A stretch of DNA of 64,000 nucleotides, taken from positions 124,001 to 188,000 of the forward strand of contig NZ_JBGUAW010000002.1 in the NCBI RefSeq assembly GCF_041821045.1, given 5' to 3'. Below the pieces are notes generated by a model that had not been told where the DNA came from, made no database searches, and saw only the letters and a list, made by a program, of their open reading frames with translations. The stretch is from Thiohalorhabdus sp. Cl-TMA (GTDB lineage: Bacteria > Pseudomonadota > Gammaproteobacteria > Thiohalorhabdales > Thiohalorhabdaceae). Below are positions 1-8,581 of this stretch, piece after piece; within the stretch, counting starts at the first letter, position 1, and the number at the start of each line of letters is the position of its first letter. A program made the translations under genes and the position numbers.

Positions 1-407
1 AGGGCGGCGGTGGCCTTGTCCAGCTGCTGTTCGGAGGCGGAATTCTGCTCGTAAAGGTTCTGGATCCGCTGGAAGTTCTGGCGTGCTTCCTTTACCCGCG
101 CCTCGGCGGCCCGCAGGGCGGCCTGGGCCACCGCCAGCTGGGCCTGCAGGGCCGAATCGTCCAGCCGCACCAGGGTATCCCCCTTGGCCACGGAGTCGCC
201 CACCTCGTAGGGCATGGCTTCCACCTGTCCGCTCACCTCCGCGGAGATCCGCGAGGTGAGCCGCGACTCCACGGTGCCCGGGGCGCTGCGGATGCGGTCC
301 AGCGCGCTGGGCTCCACCACCAGGGTCTCGAAGGGCATCTCCGCCGCGGCGGTGGACGCCGTCCCGAGAAGGGCGGTCGCGGCCAGAAGAACGGCCATCC
401 TTTTCAT
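1..407 (-). CDS. RND efflux periplasmic adaptor (HlyD/MFP family), 3' part outside window
   Basis: Membrane-fusion protein that would link an inner-membrane RND pump to the outer-membrane channel encoded just upstream. The visible N-terminus is a signal peptide (MKRMAVLLAATALLG, cleaved near TAAA-EM), then a biotinyl-lipoyl-like beta domain with the typical pattern SRLTSRISAEVSGQVE and the GDSVAKGDTLVRLD lead-in to the coiled-coil hairpin. An SD-like AGGAG precedes the ATG. It follows the TolC-like gene by 37 bp in the same direction, so they are probably co-transcribed. The C-terminal part and the expected pump gene lie beyond base 1. Family assignment is solid; substrate unknown. Confidence 0.85.
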   Translation of the reverse strand, partial: MKRMAVLLAATALLGTASTAAAEMPFETLVVEPSALDRIRSAPGTVESRLTSRISAEVSGQVEAMPYEVGDSVAKGDTLVRLDDSALQAQLAVAQAALRAAEARVKEARQNFQRIQNLYEQNSASEQQLDKATAA

Positions 408-444
408 GCGGTGCTCCTGTGGGTTGGGATCGTCGCCGACCGGG

Positions 445-1800
445 TCAGCCGCTGTTCCGGGAGAGCCGGTCCAGCACGGGGGTCTGGCCCACTGCCTTCT
501 GCAGCCGCGCATGGCTCAGGCGCAGGTCGTACAGCGCCTCTACCTGCCGTGCCCGGGCCTGATGGCGGGCCAGCTGGGCGTCGAGCACCTCGACGATGGT
601 CGCGGCCCCCTGCCGGTATCGGTTGGTGTTGGTGCGCAGGCTCTCGCGGGCGCTCTCCACGGCGTGCCGGACGGTTTCCAGCCGGCGGCGGGCCGTCTCC
701 AGATTGAGCTTGGCGCGCCGCACCTCGAGCCGGACCTTGCGCTGGGTGTCCGTGAGCTGGGCATGGGTGGCGAAGCGCTCCGCCTCGGCGGCCTGGCGGG
801 TGGCCACCCGGCCGCCGCCGAAGAGGCGCCAGTCCATGCGGATCCCGGCCAGCCAGCTCTGATCGGCGCCACTGTCGCGATGATCCTCCAGCCGCGCCTC
901 CAGGTTCAGGTGGGGCAGCAAGGCGGCCTGGGCCTCCGTCACCCGGGCCCGGGCGGCAGCCAGCCGCGCCTCGGTGGCGGTGATGGCCGGTCGCTCCGCC
1001 AGCGCCTTGCGGATCAGGGACCGCAAATCCGGCGTCGCCGGGGGCAGCTCCGCCCCCAGGTCCTGCTGAAGGCGCACGGGCGCGTCAAGGCCGCGTCCCA
1101 GCTGCTCGTTGAGGGTGCTCTTGGCCAGCGCCAGGCCGTTCTTGCGCGCCAGCAGCCGCTCCTCCAGCTCGCTGACCCGGGTACGCGCCTGGAGCATGTC
1201 GGAGCGCAGGGCCGAGCCCGTCTCGAAGCGGTCCTCGGCGATACGGAGGTGCTCGCGGGCGGCTTCCAGCGCCTCGCGCGTCACCCGGACCTGCGCCCGC
1301 GCCAGCTGTACCTGCAGGAAGGCGCGCGTGGCCCCGAGGGCCACGTTCAGCCGCGTCTGGTTGAACTGCTCGCCCGCGGCCTCGCGGCTGGAGCGCGCCT
1401 GGGTCACCCGGGCACTGGTGGCCCCGCCCTGATAGAGGGGCTGGCGCAGCACCAGGGCGGTGGCGAAGTCGGTGGTGGTGTCCGGATCGTTGAGCGTGCC
1501 GGGCCGGAAATCCTGGCTGGTAACCTCCGCCTGGTTCAGCTTGGCGATGAAGGCCTGCGCCGGATTGTCCGTGGCCCGGGCGCCCACCTGCAGGTCCACC
1601 TGGGGCAGGTAGCCGCTGCGGGCCGCGTCCACCCGGTGCCCGGCCGCCTTCATCCGATAGCGGCTGGCGGAGACCTGGTTATTGTTCTCCAGGGCCTGGC
1701 GCACCGCTTCCTCCAGCCCGATAGCCCCAGCAGTGCCCGGGACGAGGAGGACGGCGAAGGCAGTAACCGGCAGGATGCGGGAGAGGGTGCGCGCGTTCAT
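445..1800 (-). CDS. TolC-family outer-membrane efflux protein
   Basis: Trimeric outer-membrane channel of a tripartite efflux system (OEP family, two repeats of the TolC fold). The signal peptide MNARTLSRILPVTAFAVLLV ends near GTAGA. The mature part starts GLEEAVRQALENN, the usual TolC entry helix, and is rich in long Ala/Arg/Glu helices; 451 aa is normal length. The start is uncertain. ATG 1800 gives a clean signal peptide but has no Shine-Dalgarno, only AT-rich sequence. An in-frame ATG at 1899 is preceded by GAGGAGAAGCCC but would place about 33 odd residues before the signal peptide. It lies between the ArsR regulator upstream and the adaptor downstream. Confidence 0.85.
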   Translation of the reverse strand: MNARTLSRILPVTAFAVLLVPGTAGAIGLEEAVRQALENNNQVSASRYRMKAAGHRVDAARSGYLPQVDLQVGARATDNPAQAFIAKLNQAEVTSQDFRPGTLNDPDTTTDFATALVLRQPLYQGGATSARVTQARSSREAAGEQFNQTRLNVALGATRAFLQVQLARAQVRVTREALEAAREHLRIAEDRFETGSALRSDMLQARTRVSELEERLLARKNGLALAKSTLNEQLGRGLDAPVRLQQDLGAELPPATPDLRSLIRKALAERPAITATEARLAAARARVTEAQAALLPHLNLEARLEDHRDSGADQSWLAGIRMDWRLFGGGRVATRQAAEAERFATHAQLTDTQRKVRLEVRRAKLNLETARRRLETVRHAVESARESLRTNTNRYRQGAATIVEVLDAQLARHQARARQVEALYDLRLSHARLQKAVGQTPVLDRLSRNSG

Positions 1801-1850
1801 TTTATTAAATAACCATATTCTAATATTTGAGTCCATAAATAAATCCGAGC
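1801..1850 (-). promoter_or_regulatory. AT-rich segment upstream of the TolC-like gene, candidate promoter/operator
   Basis: About 45 bases of strongly A/T sequence in otherwise GC-rich DNA directly before ATG 1800. On the minus strand it contains a TAGAAT hexamer (5 of 6 to a -10 box) and the word AATATTA, which also occurs in the AT-rich patch upstream of the arsR gene. If transcription starts here, the TolC mRNA would have a very short leader. This is inference from composition. Confidence 0.3.
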
Positions 1851-1982
1851 GCTCGGCCCGGATCCTCCGGTTCGTCAGGACGTCGCTTCCTATCCGCATG
1901 GGCTTCTCCTCTGCGGCCAGGAGCGGGAGGGGAAGGGCCACCTCCCGGTGACCCGGCGTAGCCGGGTCCTTCCAGGTTCGAG

Positions 1983-2306
1983 CTACATGTGGTCATCCTC
2001 GAACGGACAGAAGACTTCGCGCATCAGGGAGATGAGCTTCAGGGTGCGGGGGTCGCCGACCCGGTAGTACACCTTGTTGGCGTTCTTCCGGGCCTTGAGG
2101 ATGCCCTTGTCCCGCATGATTCCCAGATGCTGCGAGATATTGCTCTGGGACGTGCCGACCTGCTCAACGATCTCCTGTACGCTCATCTCCTTGTCGCTGA
2201 GCGTGCAGAGCACCTTGAGGCGGAGCGGGTGCGACATCGCCTTGAGGGAGCGAGAGGCCTGCTCGATATTCTCGTCACCCTCGAGCAGGTGTTCGGTGGA
2301 CTCCAT
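1983..2306 (-). CDS. ArsR-family repressor with two cysteines 66 residues apart (SqrR/BigR-like)
   Basis: Small winged-helix repressor of 107 aa. The recognition helix reads VGTSQSNISQHL (residues 50-61) and the wing KVYYRV. It lacks the CxC metal site of classical ArsR/SmtB proteins but has exactly two cysteines, C34 (KVLCTL) and C100 (REVFCPF). A spacing of 66 is the same as the C41/C107 pair of the persulfide sensor SqrR, so a sulfane-sulfur or redox switch is likely. A GGGGGAGGAAGG ribosome site precedes the ATG. It points towards the TolC/adaptor operon 182 bp downstream, which it probably represses. Family certain; ligand inferred. Confidence 0.88.
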   Translation of the reverse strand: MESTEHLLEGDENIEQASRSLKAMSHPLRLKVLCTLSDKEMSVQEIVEQVGTSQSNISQHLGIMRDKGILKARKNANKVYYRVGDPRTLKLISLMREVFCPFEDDHM

Positions 2307-2317
2307 GACCTTCCTCC

Positions 2318-2360
2318 CCCAGAATTCTGGGACTGTTTTACTGAGTAATAATAATATTAT
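2318..2360. promoter_or_regulatory. Candidate ArsR operator region: 14-bp palindrome plus AT-rich dyad
   Basis: CCCAGAATTCTGGG at 2318-2331 is a perfect 14-bp palindrome just upstream of the arsR ribosome site. ATAATATTAT at 2351-2360 is a second, perfect 10-bp palindrome inside an AT-rich patch. Both lie between the divergent arsR and gpmI genes, where an autoregulating ArsR protein would be expected to bind. Not tested. Confidence 0.4.
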
Positions 2361-2395
2361 ATGTCCGCGTCAAGGAACCCGTTCGCTTTCGGGGC

Positions 2396-2424
2396 GTCAC
2401 AAGTACGCAGGTTTTTGCTAGAAT
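2396..2424 (+). promoter_or_regulatory. Possible sigma-70 promoter for gpmI
   Basis: GTCACA (4/6 to TTGACA) at 2396-2401, a 17-base spacer, and TAGAAT (5/6 to TATAAT) at 2419-2424. It is about 80 bases before the gpmI start. Moderate match only. Confidence 0.35.
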
Positions 2425-2506
2425 TTAGAACCTTTCTTAATCCCGCGGGCTCGCACGCGGGGTTGCTCGAAGACCGCGGCGGGAGATGAAGGAAGAGGGA
2501 GGCCCG

Positions 2507-4081
2507 ATGGCGCTGCCGCATCGTCCTATGGTGCTGATGATTCTCGATGGATGGGGGTACCGGGAAGCCCCGGAATCCAACGCCGTGCATGCGGCGCACT
2601 TGCCCGTGCTGGACGGCCTCTGGCGGGATTGCCCCCATAGCCTGATCCAGGCCTCCGCCGCCTCCGTGGGTCTGCCTTCCGGCCAGATGGGGAGCTCCGA
2701 GGTGGGGCATCTGAACGTGGGTGCCGGCCGCGTGGTGTATCAGGAGTACGCGCGCGTGAACCGCGCCATCGAGGACGGCTCCTTCTACAGCAACCACGAG
2801 CTCACCGCCGCCGTGGACGCGGCCAAGGGCTCCGGCAAGGCCCTGCACATCATGGGCCTGCTCTCCGACGGCGGCGTGCACAGCCACCAGTCCCACATCG
2901 AGGCCATGATCAAGCTCGCGGTGGAGCGGGGCGCCCCGCAGGTGTACGTGCACGCCTTCCTCGACGGCCGCGATACCGCGCCTCAGAGCGCCCACCGCTA
3001 CATCGATCGCCTGGAGAAGTTCATGGCCGAGGTGGGCGGCGGCCGGATTGCCACCGTCATCGGCCGCTACTACGCCATGGACCGCGACCGCCGCTGGCGC
3101 CGCGTGCAGGCCGCCTACGACCTCCTCACCCGGGGCGAGGGGCATACCGCCCGGGGCGCCATCGAGGCGGTGGACAAGGCCTACGAGCGCGGCGAGACCG
3201 ATGAGTTCGTGGAGGCCACCGCCCTGGTGGACGATTCGGGGGCGCCGGTGGGCCTGATCGGCGACGGCGACGCGGTGGTGTTCATGAACTTCCGCTCCGA
3301 CCGCGCCCGTCAGATCACCCAGCCCTTCATCGAGCCCGACTTCGACAAGTTCGAGCGCTCGGTGGTGCCCGAGCTGGCGCGGTTCGTGTGCCTCACCGAG
3401 TACAACGACGCCTTCGACGTGCCCATGGCCTTCCCGCCCCAGCGCCTGAAGCAGATCTTCGGCGAGTACCTCTCGGCCCGGGGGCTGCGGCAGCTGCGCA
3501 TCGCGGAGACGGAAAAGTACGCCCACGTCACCTTCTTCTTCAACGGCGGCGAGGAAACCCCGTTCCCGGGCGAGGACCGCATCCTCATCCATTCCCCGCC
3601 GGTGGCCACCTACGACCTGCAGCCGGAGATGAGCGCCCACGAGCTCACCGACGAGGTGATCAAGGCGGTGGACGCGGGTACCTACGACGTCATTATCATG
3701 AACTACGCCAACTCCGACATGGTGGGCCACACCGGCAACTTCGACGCCACGGTCCAGGCGCTGCAGGCGGTGGACGAGTGCGTGGGCCGGGTGGTGGAGT
3801 CGGTGCGCGCCCACGGCGGCGAGCTGCTCATCACCGCCGACCACGGCAACGCCGAGCAGATGGCGGATCCGGAGACCGGCAAGCCGCATACCGCCCATAC
3901 CACCAATCCGGTGCCGTTCCTCTACGTGGGCGACCGCAAGGTGACCATGGCGGAAACCGGGGCCCTGGAGGACGTGGTGCCCACCATGCTTCACCTCATG
4001 GGGCTCCCTCAGCCCCACGAGATGACCGGGCACGCCCTGGCGCAGCTGGACATGCCGGCGGAACAGGCCGAAGGGGTGTGA
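2507..4081 (+). CDS. gpmI: 2,3-bisphosphoglycerate-independent phosphoglycerate mutase
   Basis: Interconverts 3- and 2-phosphoglycerate in glycolysis and gluconeogenesis in the cytoplasm, using two Mn2+ ions and a phosphoserine intermediate. Alkaline-phosphatase superfamily features are all visible: first metal Asp in VLMILDGWG (D14), nucleophile S64 in GQMGSSEVGHLN, the substrate loop DGRDTAPQSA, and the metal ligands TADHGNAEQ and HTAHTTNPVPF near the C-terminus. Length 524 aa is normal. ATG 2507 was chosen because GGAAGAGGGAGG lies about 5 bases upstream; an in-frame ATG at 2486 is less likely. First gene of a conserved gammaproteobacterial run with envC and ctpA. Its stop overlaps the envC start. 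Confidence 0.95.
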   Translation: MALPHRPMVLMILDGWGYREAPESNAVHAAHLPVLDGLWRDCPHSLIQASAASVGLPSGQMGSSEVGHLNVGAGRVVYQEYARVNRAIEDGSFYSNHELTAAVDAAKGSGKALHIMGLLSDGGVHSHQSHIEAMIKLAVERGAPQVYVHAFLDGRDTAPQSAHRYIDRLEKFMAEVGGGRIATVIGRYYAMDRDRRWRRVQAAYDLLTRGEGHTARGAIEAVDKAYERGETDEFVEATALVDDSGAPVGLIGDGDAVVFMNFRSDRARQITQPFIEPDFDKFERSVVPELARFVCLTEYNDAFDVPMAFPPQRLKQIFGEYLSARGLRQLRIAETEKYAHVTFFFNGGEETPFPGEDRILIHSPPVATYDLQPEMSAHELTDEVIKAVDAGTYDVIIMNYANSDMVGHTGNFDATVQALQAVDECVGRVVESVRAHGGELLITADHGNAEQMADPETGKPHTAHTTNPVPFLYVGDRKVTMAETGALEDVVPTMLHLMGLPQPHEMTGHALAQLDMPAEQAEGV

Positions 4082-5298
4082 CCCCCGGGCGGTCCGGGGT
4101 GCGGTTCCTCCCCACGGCCGCCGTGCTGTTCCTGCTCGGCGCCTTGGCGGCGCCGTTTCCCGCTGCCGCGGATAGCTCCGATTCCCGCCTGGAGCAGAAA
4201 AAGGACGAGCTGGCCGAGCTCCGCCGCACCGCCCGTGACCTCGCCGACCGTCTGGAGCGGACCCGCTCCCGCAAGAAGGGCACCCGGCAGGCCGTGTTCG
4301 ACCTGGAGGCGCAGGTCGCCGACCTCCGCGCCAAGCGCCGCGACAATCGAAAGGCCCTCGAGGACAACGCCACCCGCCTCGACGCGCTCACCGGCAAGCG
4401 CGACCGCCTCCGCGAACGGGTGGCCGAGCACCGCCACCGGCTGGCCGTCTACCTGCAGGCCGCCCATCGAACCGGACGGCACGGCTTCCTGCGGCAGCTT
4501 TTCGGCCACGAGGATCCCGGTCGGGTCCGCCGCGCCCTCACCTACCTCGGCTACCTGCACAAGGCCCGCCGCCGAGAAATGGCCCGCCTGGAGCGGACCC
4601 GCGAGCGCCTCGCCGGCGTCATGACCGAGCTACGGGACGAGCAGGCGGAGCACAAGCGGCTCGAGGAAAAGCTGGCCCGCCAGAAGCGCGCAATCGCCGA
4701 ACGGCTTGACCGACGGCGGGATCTCCTAGAACAGTTGAAGAATAAGGCCGAACGGCAGCGGAACCGTTTGGTCGCCGTGCGGTCCGACCAGAAAGCCCTG
4801 AAGAAGGTCATCGCCCGGCTGCGCAGGCTGCGTGAGGACGGTATCCTGCTCGAGGTCGGCGACAAGCACATGGCCGAGCTGAAGGGAAAGCTCGCCCTGC
4901 CCGTCCCCGCGCCGGAGGTTCTGGCCCGATTCGGAACCGAACGCGAACAGCGGTCCCTGCGCTGGAACGGCATGCTCCTGGGTGCCCGCCCCGGCACCGA
5001 GGTCCGGGCCATCTTTCGGGGCCGCGTGGCCTACGCCGATCGGCTGCGGGGCTACGGGCTGCTCACCATCATCGATCACGGCGATAATCTGCTCTCGCTG
5101 TACGCCCATAACCGTGTGCTATACAAGGAAGTGGGGGAATGGGTGGAAACGGGCTCGGCGATCGCCGCCGTGGGCAGCACCGGAGGCCGGTCGCGGCCGG
5201 CGACCTATTTCGAGATCCGCAAGGACGGACAGCCCGTGGACCCCATGCACTGGTGCCGTTCGCCCGGAGCCGACGCCGAACGTTCGGCCAGCCGCTGA
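4078..5298 (+). CDS. envC: Murein hydrolase activator EnvC (coiled coil + degenerate LytM)
   Basis: Periplasmic activator of N-acetylmuramyl-L-alanine amidases during daughter-cell separation. The order is a signal peptide (about residues 1-30), a long charged coiled coil (residues ~35-260, rich in Arg/Glu/Leu heptads) and a C-terminal LytM/M23 fold (AIFRGRVAYAD...TIIDHGDNLLSLYAH...TYFEIRKDGQPVDP). The zinc ligands of active M23 peptidases are not preserved (for example TYFEIR where an HLHFE-type motif would be), as in E. coli EnvC, which activates without cutting. The start is a GTG overlapping the gpmI stop (GTGA), suggesting translational coupling; GTG 4099 is an alternative. 406 aa. Confidence 0.88.
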   Translation: MTPGRSGVRFLPTAAVLFLLGALAAPFPAAADSSDSRLEQKKDELAELRRTARDLADRLERTRSRKKGTRQAVFDLEAQVADLRAKRRDNRKALEDNATRLDALTGKRDRLRERVAEHRHRLAVYLQAAHRTGRHGFLRQLFGHEDPGRVRRALTYLGYLHKARRREMARLERTRERLAGVMTELRDEQAEHKRLEEKLARQKRAIAERLDRRRDLLEQLKNKAERQRNRLVAVRSDQKALKKVIARLRRLREDGILLEVGDKHMAELKGKLALPVPAPEVLARFGTEREQRSLRWNGMLLGARPGTEVRAIFRGRVAYADRLRGYGLLTIIDHGDNLLSLYAHNRVLYKEVGEWVETGSAIAAVGSTGGRSRPATYFEIRKDGQPVDPMHWCRSPGADAERSASR

Positions 5299-5465
5299 CA
5301 ATCCGGTCGGAGGCGTTTTGCCGGTGGACCGGAGTCTGCTTAAATGGTCCGTCATCCCGATCGTAACCGACTGTCACCGGACACTTCCTCCTGTCCGCGC
5401 AGTTTTCCTCCTCCTTGTCCTCTCGGCCGGGGCGAGGGGAACGTGTTTGCCATATGGAGCCATGC

Positions 5466-6797
5466 ATGAAACCGCGGAAACGCCTGCAAACCCTGTTTGT
5501 TCTGTTTTTGGGAATCCTCATCGGGACCGGATTGACCTTAGAGCGGATCTCCCAGGCGGACCGGGAAGTGTCCTCGGAAGAAGTCTCCATTCCCTATGAG
5601 CAGCTCCAGCTGTTCAGCGAGGTGTACTCGCAGATCAAGGGCAAGTACGTGGAGAAGGTCTCTGACCAGAAGCTGATGGAAGGGGCCATCGACGGCATGC
5701 TCCAGGAGCTGGATCCCCACTCCACCTATCTCACCAAGGATATGCTGCGGGAGATGCACGTGGAGACCGAGGGCAAGTTCGGCGGGCTGGGCATCGAGGT
5801 GACCACCGAGAACGGCTTCATCAAGGTGGTCTCACCCATCGCGGACACCCCCGCCGACAAGGCGGGTCTGCAGGCCGGCGACCTGATCGTGCGCATCAAC
5901 GGCACCCCCACCAAGGACATGAATCTCATGGAGGCGGTGAAGAAGATGCGCGGCGAGCCCGGCTCCAAGATCAAGCTCACCGTGGTCCGGGAGGGCTTCG
6001 AGAAGCCCCGCGACTTCACCGTGACCCGGGACGTGATCCGCATCGAGAGCGTCGACTCGCGCATGCTGCCGCACGGCATCGGCTATGTGCGCATAAAGCA
6101 GTTCCAGCAGGATACCGGGGCCAAGGTCCGCGAGCAGATCGCCCAGCTCAAGGATGAACAGAAGGGCAGCATGCAGGGCCTGATCCTGGACCTCCGCAAC
6201 AACCCCGGAGGCGTCCTTTCCGCCGCGGTGGAAGTGGCCGATGCCTTCGTCAAGCAGGGCAAGATCGTCTACACCGAGGGGCGCGAGGACAGCAGCGAGA
6301 TGACCCTGCGCGCCAACCCCGACGACGTGCTCAGCGACAAGCCCATCGTGGTGCTGGTGAACAGCGGCTCCGCCTCCGCCTCGGAGATCGTGGCCGGTGC
6401 CCTGCAGGACCGGGAACGGGCCCTGGTGGTGGGTACCTCCACCTTCGGTAAGGGCTCCGTGCAGAGCATCCTGGAGCTCTCCGACGGCTCCGGGCTCAAG
6501 CTGACCACCGCCCGCTACTTCACCCCGCAGGGCCGGTCCATCCAGGCCCGCGGCATCGAGCCCGACATCACCGTGCGGCCGCTGGAGGTCTCTAAGCCCG
6601 AGCAGTCCGGCGAGCGGCTCACGGAGAAGGATCTGCCCGGGCATCTGATGAACAACGGCGGCTCCGGTCAGCCCGGCGGGGGCGAGGGCGCGAAGAAGGA
6701 CGGCAAGACGCCTACCTACCTTGAGGACTATCAGCTCAACCAGGCCATGAACCTCCTGCGCGGCATCATCCTCATGGAGACCAAGAAGGCCTCCTGA
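5466..6797 (+). CDS. ctpA: C-terminal processing peptidase (S41A family)
   Basis: Periplasmic serine protease with a Ser-Lys dyad that trims the C-termini of envelope proteins or murein hydrolases. An N-terminal membrane anchor (residues 8-24) is followed by the CTP N-terminal region (GAIDGMLQELDPHSTYL), a PDZ domain (~100-185) and the S41 core. The core has LRNNPGG, the nucleophile loop NSGSASASEIVAGAL (from ~299) and the general base K329 in STFGKGSVQ. 443 aa is typical. ATG 5466 is preferred because it starts directly at the anchor; in-frame ATGs at 5454 and 5415 are possible. It sits between envC and the yibQ-like gene, a standard arrangement. Confidence 0.93.
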   Translation: MKPRKRLQTLFVLFLGILIGTGLTLERISQADREVSSEEVSIPYEQLQLFSEVYSQIKGKYVEKVSDQKLMEGAIDGMLQELDPHSTYLTKDMLREMHVETEGKFGGLGIEVTTENGFIKVVSPIADTPADKAGLQAGDLIVRINGTPTKDMNLMEAVKKMRGEPGSKIKLTVVREGFEKPRDFTVTRDVIRIESVDSRMLPHGIGYVRIKQFQQDTGAKVREQIAQLKDEQKGSMQGLILDLRNNPGGVLSAAVEVADAFVKQGKIVYTEGREDSSEMTLRANPDDVLSDKPIVVLVNSGSASASEIVAGALQDRERALVVGTSTFGKGSVQSILELSDGSGLKLTTARYFTPQGRSIQARGIEPDITVRPLEVSKPEQSGERLTEKDLPGHLMNNGGSGQPGGGEGAKKDGKTPTYLEDYQLNQAMNLLRGIILMETKKAS

Positions 6798-6807
6798 GGA
6801 GCGGACC

Positions 6808-7809
6808 GTGGCCAAGAAGGGCGCTGCCAAGCGCAAGAAGCCGACCCCGGCCCAGCGCCGGCGGCGCTACCTCGCCGCCGGCTTTCTCGGGATCGGCCTT
6901 TTGGTCGGTTTGGTGGCCGGCACCGTGGTCTGGCTGCTCGGGCCGGGGAGCGGGGGCGCCCCGGCGGAGCGGACGGTGCGCAAATCGCCCCGCATGGAAA
7001 CGGACCCTCCGCCCCCTCGCCAGGAGTCGCGAAAGCGGGAAGACGGCAAGCCGGAAGAGGGCCTGATGGAGCGTGGCCCCCGGGCCGCCATCATCATCGA
7101 TGACCTGGGCAACAGCTGGCCCCAGGGGAAGGCGGTGAGCCGGCTGCCGTTCCCCGTGGCGGTGGCGGTGCTTCCGGGGACGCCCTATGCGGACCGCACC
7201 GCGCGCCGTGCCCACGCCCGGGGCAAGGAGGTCCTGGTGCACATGCCCATGGAGCCCGAGGACGGCAGCATCCCGCTCGGGCCCACCTTCCTGCGCCAGG
7301 GCATGGACCGGCCCACCCTGCTGCGCACCATGCGGGCCAACCTGCAGGGTATTCCCTACGCGGTGGGCATCAACAACCACATGGGTAGCGCCCTCACCGC
7401 GGATTCCCGGCCCATGGGCTGGGTGATGGAGGCGTTGGGGCGGAGCGGACTGTTCTTCATCGATTCGCGCACCACGGCGGATACCCATGCCCTGGAGCAG
7501 GCCCATGCCGCCGGGGTGCCCTCCGCCGGCCGCGACATCTTCCTGGACCACCGGCCCACGGAGGAATTCGTCCGCCGCCAGTTCCAGCGGCTAATGGAGG
7601 AGGCCCGGGCACAGGGCACGGCCATCGCCATCGGTCACCCCCATCCCGCCACCCTCAAGGTGCTGCGGGAGCTGTTGCCCGCCACCTCCGCCATGGGCGT
7701 GGAGATCGTCCCGGTACGGGAGGTGGTGGCGGTGCGCGCCCGACAGGAGCCGAACGACGGCACCCTGGCCGCCCGCAGAGCCCGACAAACGCAAGGAGAA
7801 AGACCATGA
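6808..7809 (+). CDS. Divergent polysaccharide deacetylase family protein (YibQ-like)
   Basis: Envelope protein of the divergent polysaccharide deacetylase family (DUF610), usually found with envC-ctpA; true activity unknown. It has a basic cytoplasmic N-terminus, one membrane segment (about residues 30-48), a low-complexity linker, then the NodB-like barrel (AAIIIDDLGNSW, VAVLPGTPYAD, VLVHMPMEPEDG, GINNHMGSALT, FFIDSRTT, AIAIGHPHP). GTG start with GAGGAG seven bases upstream. 333 aa. The last codons overlap the DJ-1-family gene (ATGA), so the two are translationally coupled. Confidence 0.87.
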   Translation: MAKKGAAKRKKPTPAQRRRRYLAAGFLGIGLLVGLVAGTVVWLLGPGSGGAPAERTVRKSPRMETDPPPPRQESRKREDGKPEEGLMERGPRAAIIIDDLGNSWPQGKAVSRLPFPVAVAVLPGTPYADRTARRAHARGKEVLVHMPMEPEDGSIPLGPTFLRQGMDRPTLLRTMRANLQGIPYAVGINNHMGSALTADSRPMGWVMEALGRSGLFFIDSRTTADTHALEQAHAAGVPSAGRDIFLDHRPTEEFVRRQFQRLMEEARAQGTAIAIGHPHPATLKVLRELLPATSAMGVEIVPVREVVAVRARQEPNDGTLAARRARQTQGERP

Positions 7810-8375
7810 GCCGCGTCGTCGTACCCCTCGTGGAAGGCTTCGAGGACATCGAGGCGCTCACCATCGTCGACATCCTCCGCCGCGCGGAGATCGATGTAGT
7901 AACGGCGGCTGTGAGCGACAGCCCCGTGCTCTCCTCCCACAACATCCCAGTGGGCACGGATACCACCATGGCCGCCGTGAAGGACGATCCCGGCGTGGAG
8001 ATGGTGGTGCTGCCGGGCGGTCCGGGCACCGGCAAGCTCGGCGAGAGCGCCGACCTCAAGGCCCTGGTGGAGCGGCTGCAGGGTGAGGACAAGGAGATCG
8101 CCGCCATCTGCGCGGCGCCCTCCGTGCTCGCGGGATTCGGCGTGCTCGACGGCAAGCGCGCCACCAGCTTCCCGGCGGTGCGCGACAAGCTGATCGAGGT
8201 GGGCGTGGACTATCGGGAGACCACGGTGGTCCGCGACGGCAAGGTGACTACCTCCCGGGGACCGGGCACGGCCATGGACTTCGCCCTGGAGCTGGTGGCC
8301 ATCCTGGAGGGCCGGAGCAAGCGCGACGAGGTGGAGTCCCGCCTCATGCGCCCCGAGTCCTCCGCCACGGCCTGA
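7806..8375 (+). CDS. DJ-1/PfpI family protein (YajL-like)
   Basis: Member of the DJ-1/ThiJ superfamily, proposed to act in protection from reactive aldehydes and oxidised thiols in the cytoplasm. The conserved Glu is in GFEDIEAL (E13) and the reactive Cys in the nucleophile elbow AAICAAPSVLAG (C102). VLPGGPGTGKL and KVTTSRGPGTAMDFAL are typical family signatures. 189 aa, full length. Its ATG overlaps the previous stop by four bases. Last gene of the gpmI operon, followed by a strong terminator. Confidence 0.92.
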   Translation: MSRVVVPLVEGFEDIEALTIVDILRRAEIDVVTAAVSDSPVLSSHNIPVGTDTTMAAVKDDPGVEMVVLPGGPGTGKLGESADLKALVERLQGEDKEIAAICAAPSVLAGFGVLDGKRATSFPAVRDKLIEVGVDYRETTVVRDGKVTTSRGPGTAMDFALELVAILEGRSKRDEVESRLMRPESSATA

Positions 8376-8400
8376 GCTCGCCGGGAATCGCGGGCAGGAA

Positions 8401-8434
8401 GGCCCCGTCCCCCGCCCCGGGGACGGGGCCTTTT
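8401..8434 (+). terminator. Rho-independent terminator of the gpmI-envC-ctpA run
   Basis: Perfect 12-bp GC stem (8401-8412 with 8419-8430), a 6-base loop and TTTT. It starts 25 bases after the DJ-1-family stop. Confidence 0.9.
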
Positions 8435-8581
8435 CGTTGGGTGTTGCTGGGGAGGATGCCTAGGGAGGCGCCCGTCTTACCGGTCGGGCCGGCAATGGGG
8501 TATGGGTCGGGACATGGGCCCGCGGGCGGGGCGGCGCCGCCGGCCTGAAAAAGGACCATTCCCCACCGCGAAGGGAGCCCC

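Noticed and set aside
2357-4033. Long minus-strand frame opposite gpmI
   Set aside because: Shadow of gpmI caused by high GC at third positions; the plus-strand frame has full catalytic motifs and this one has none.
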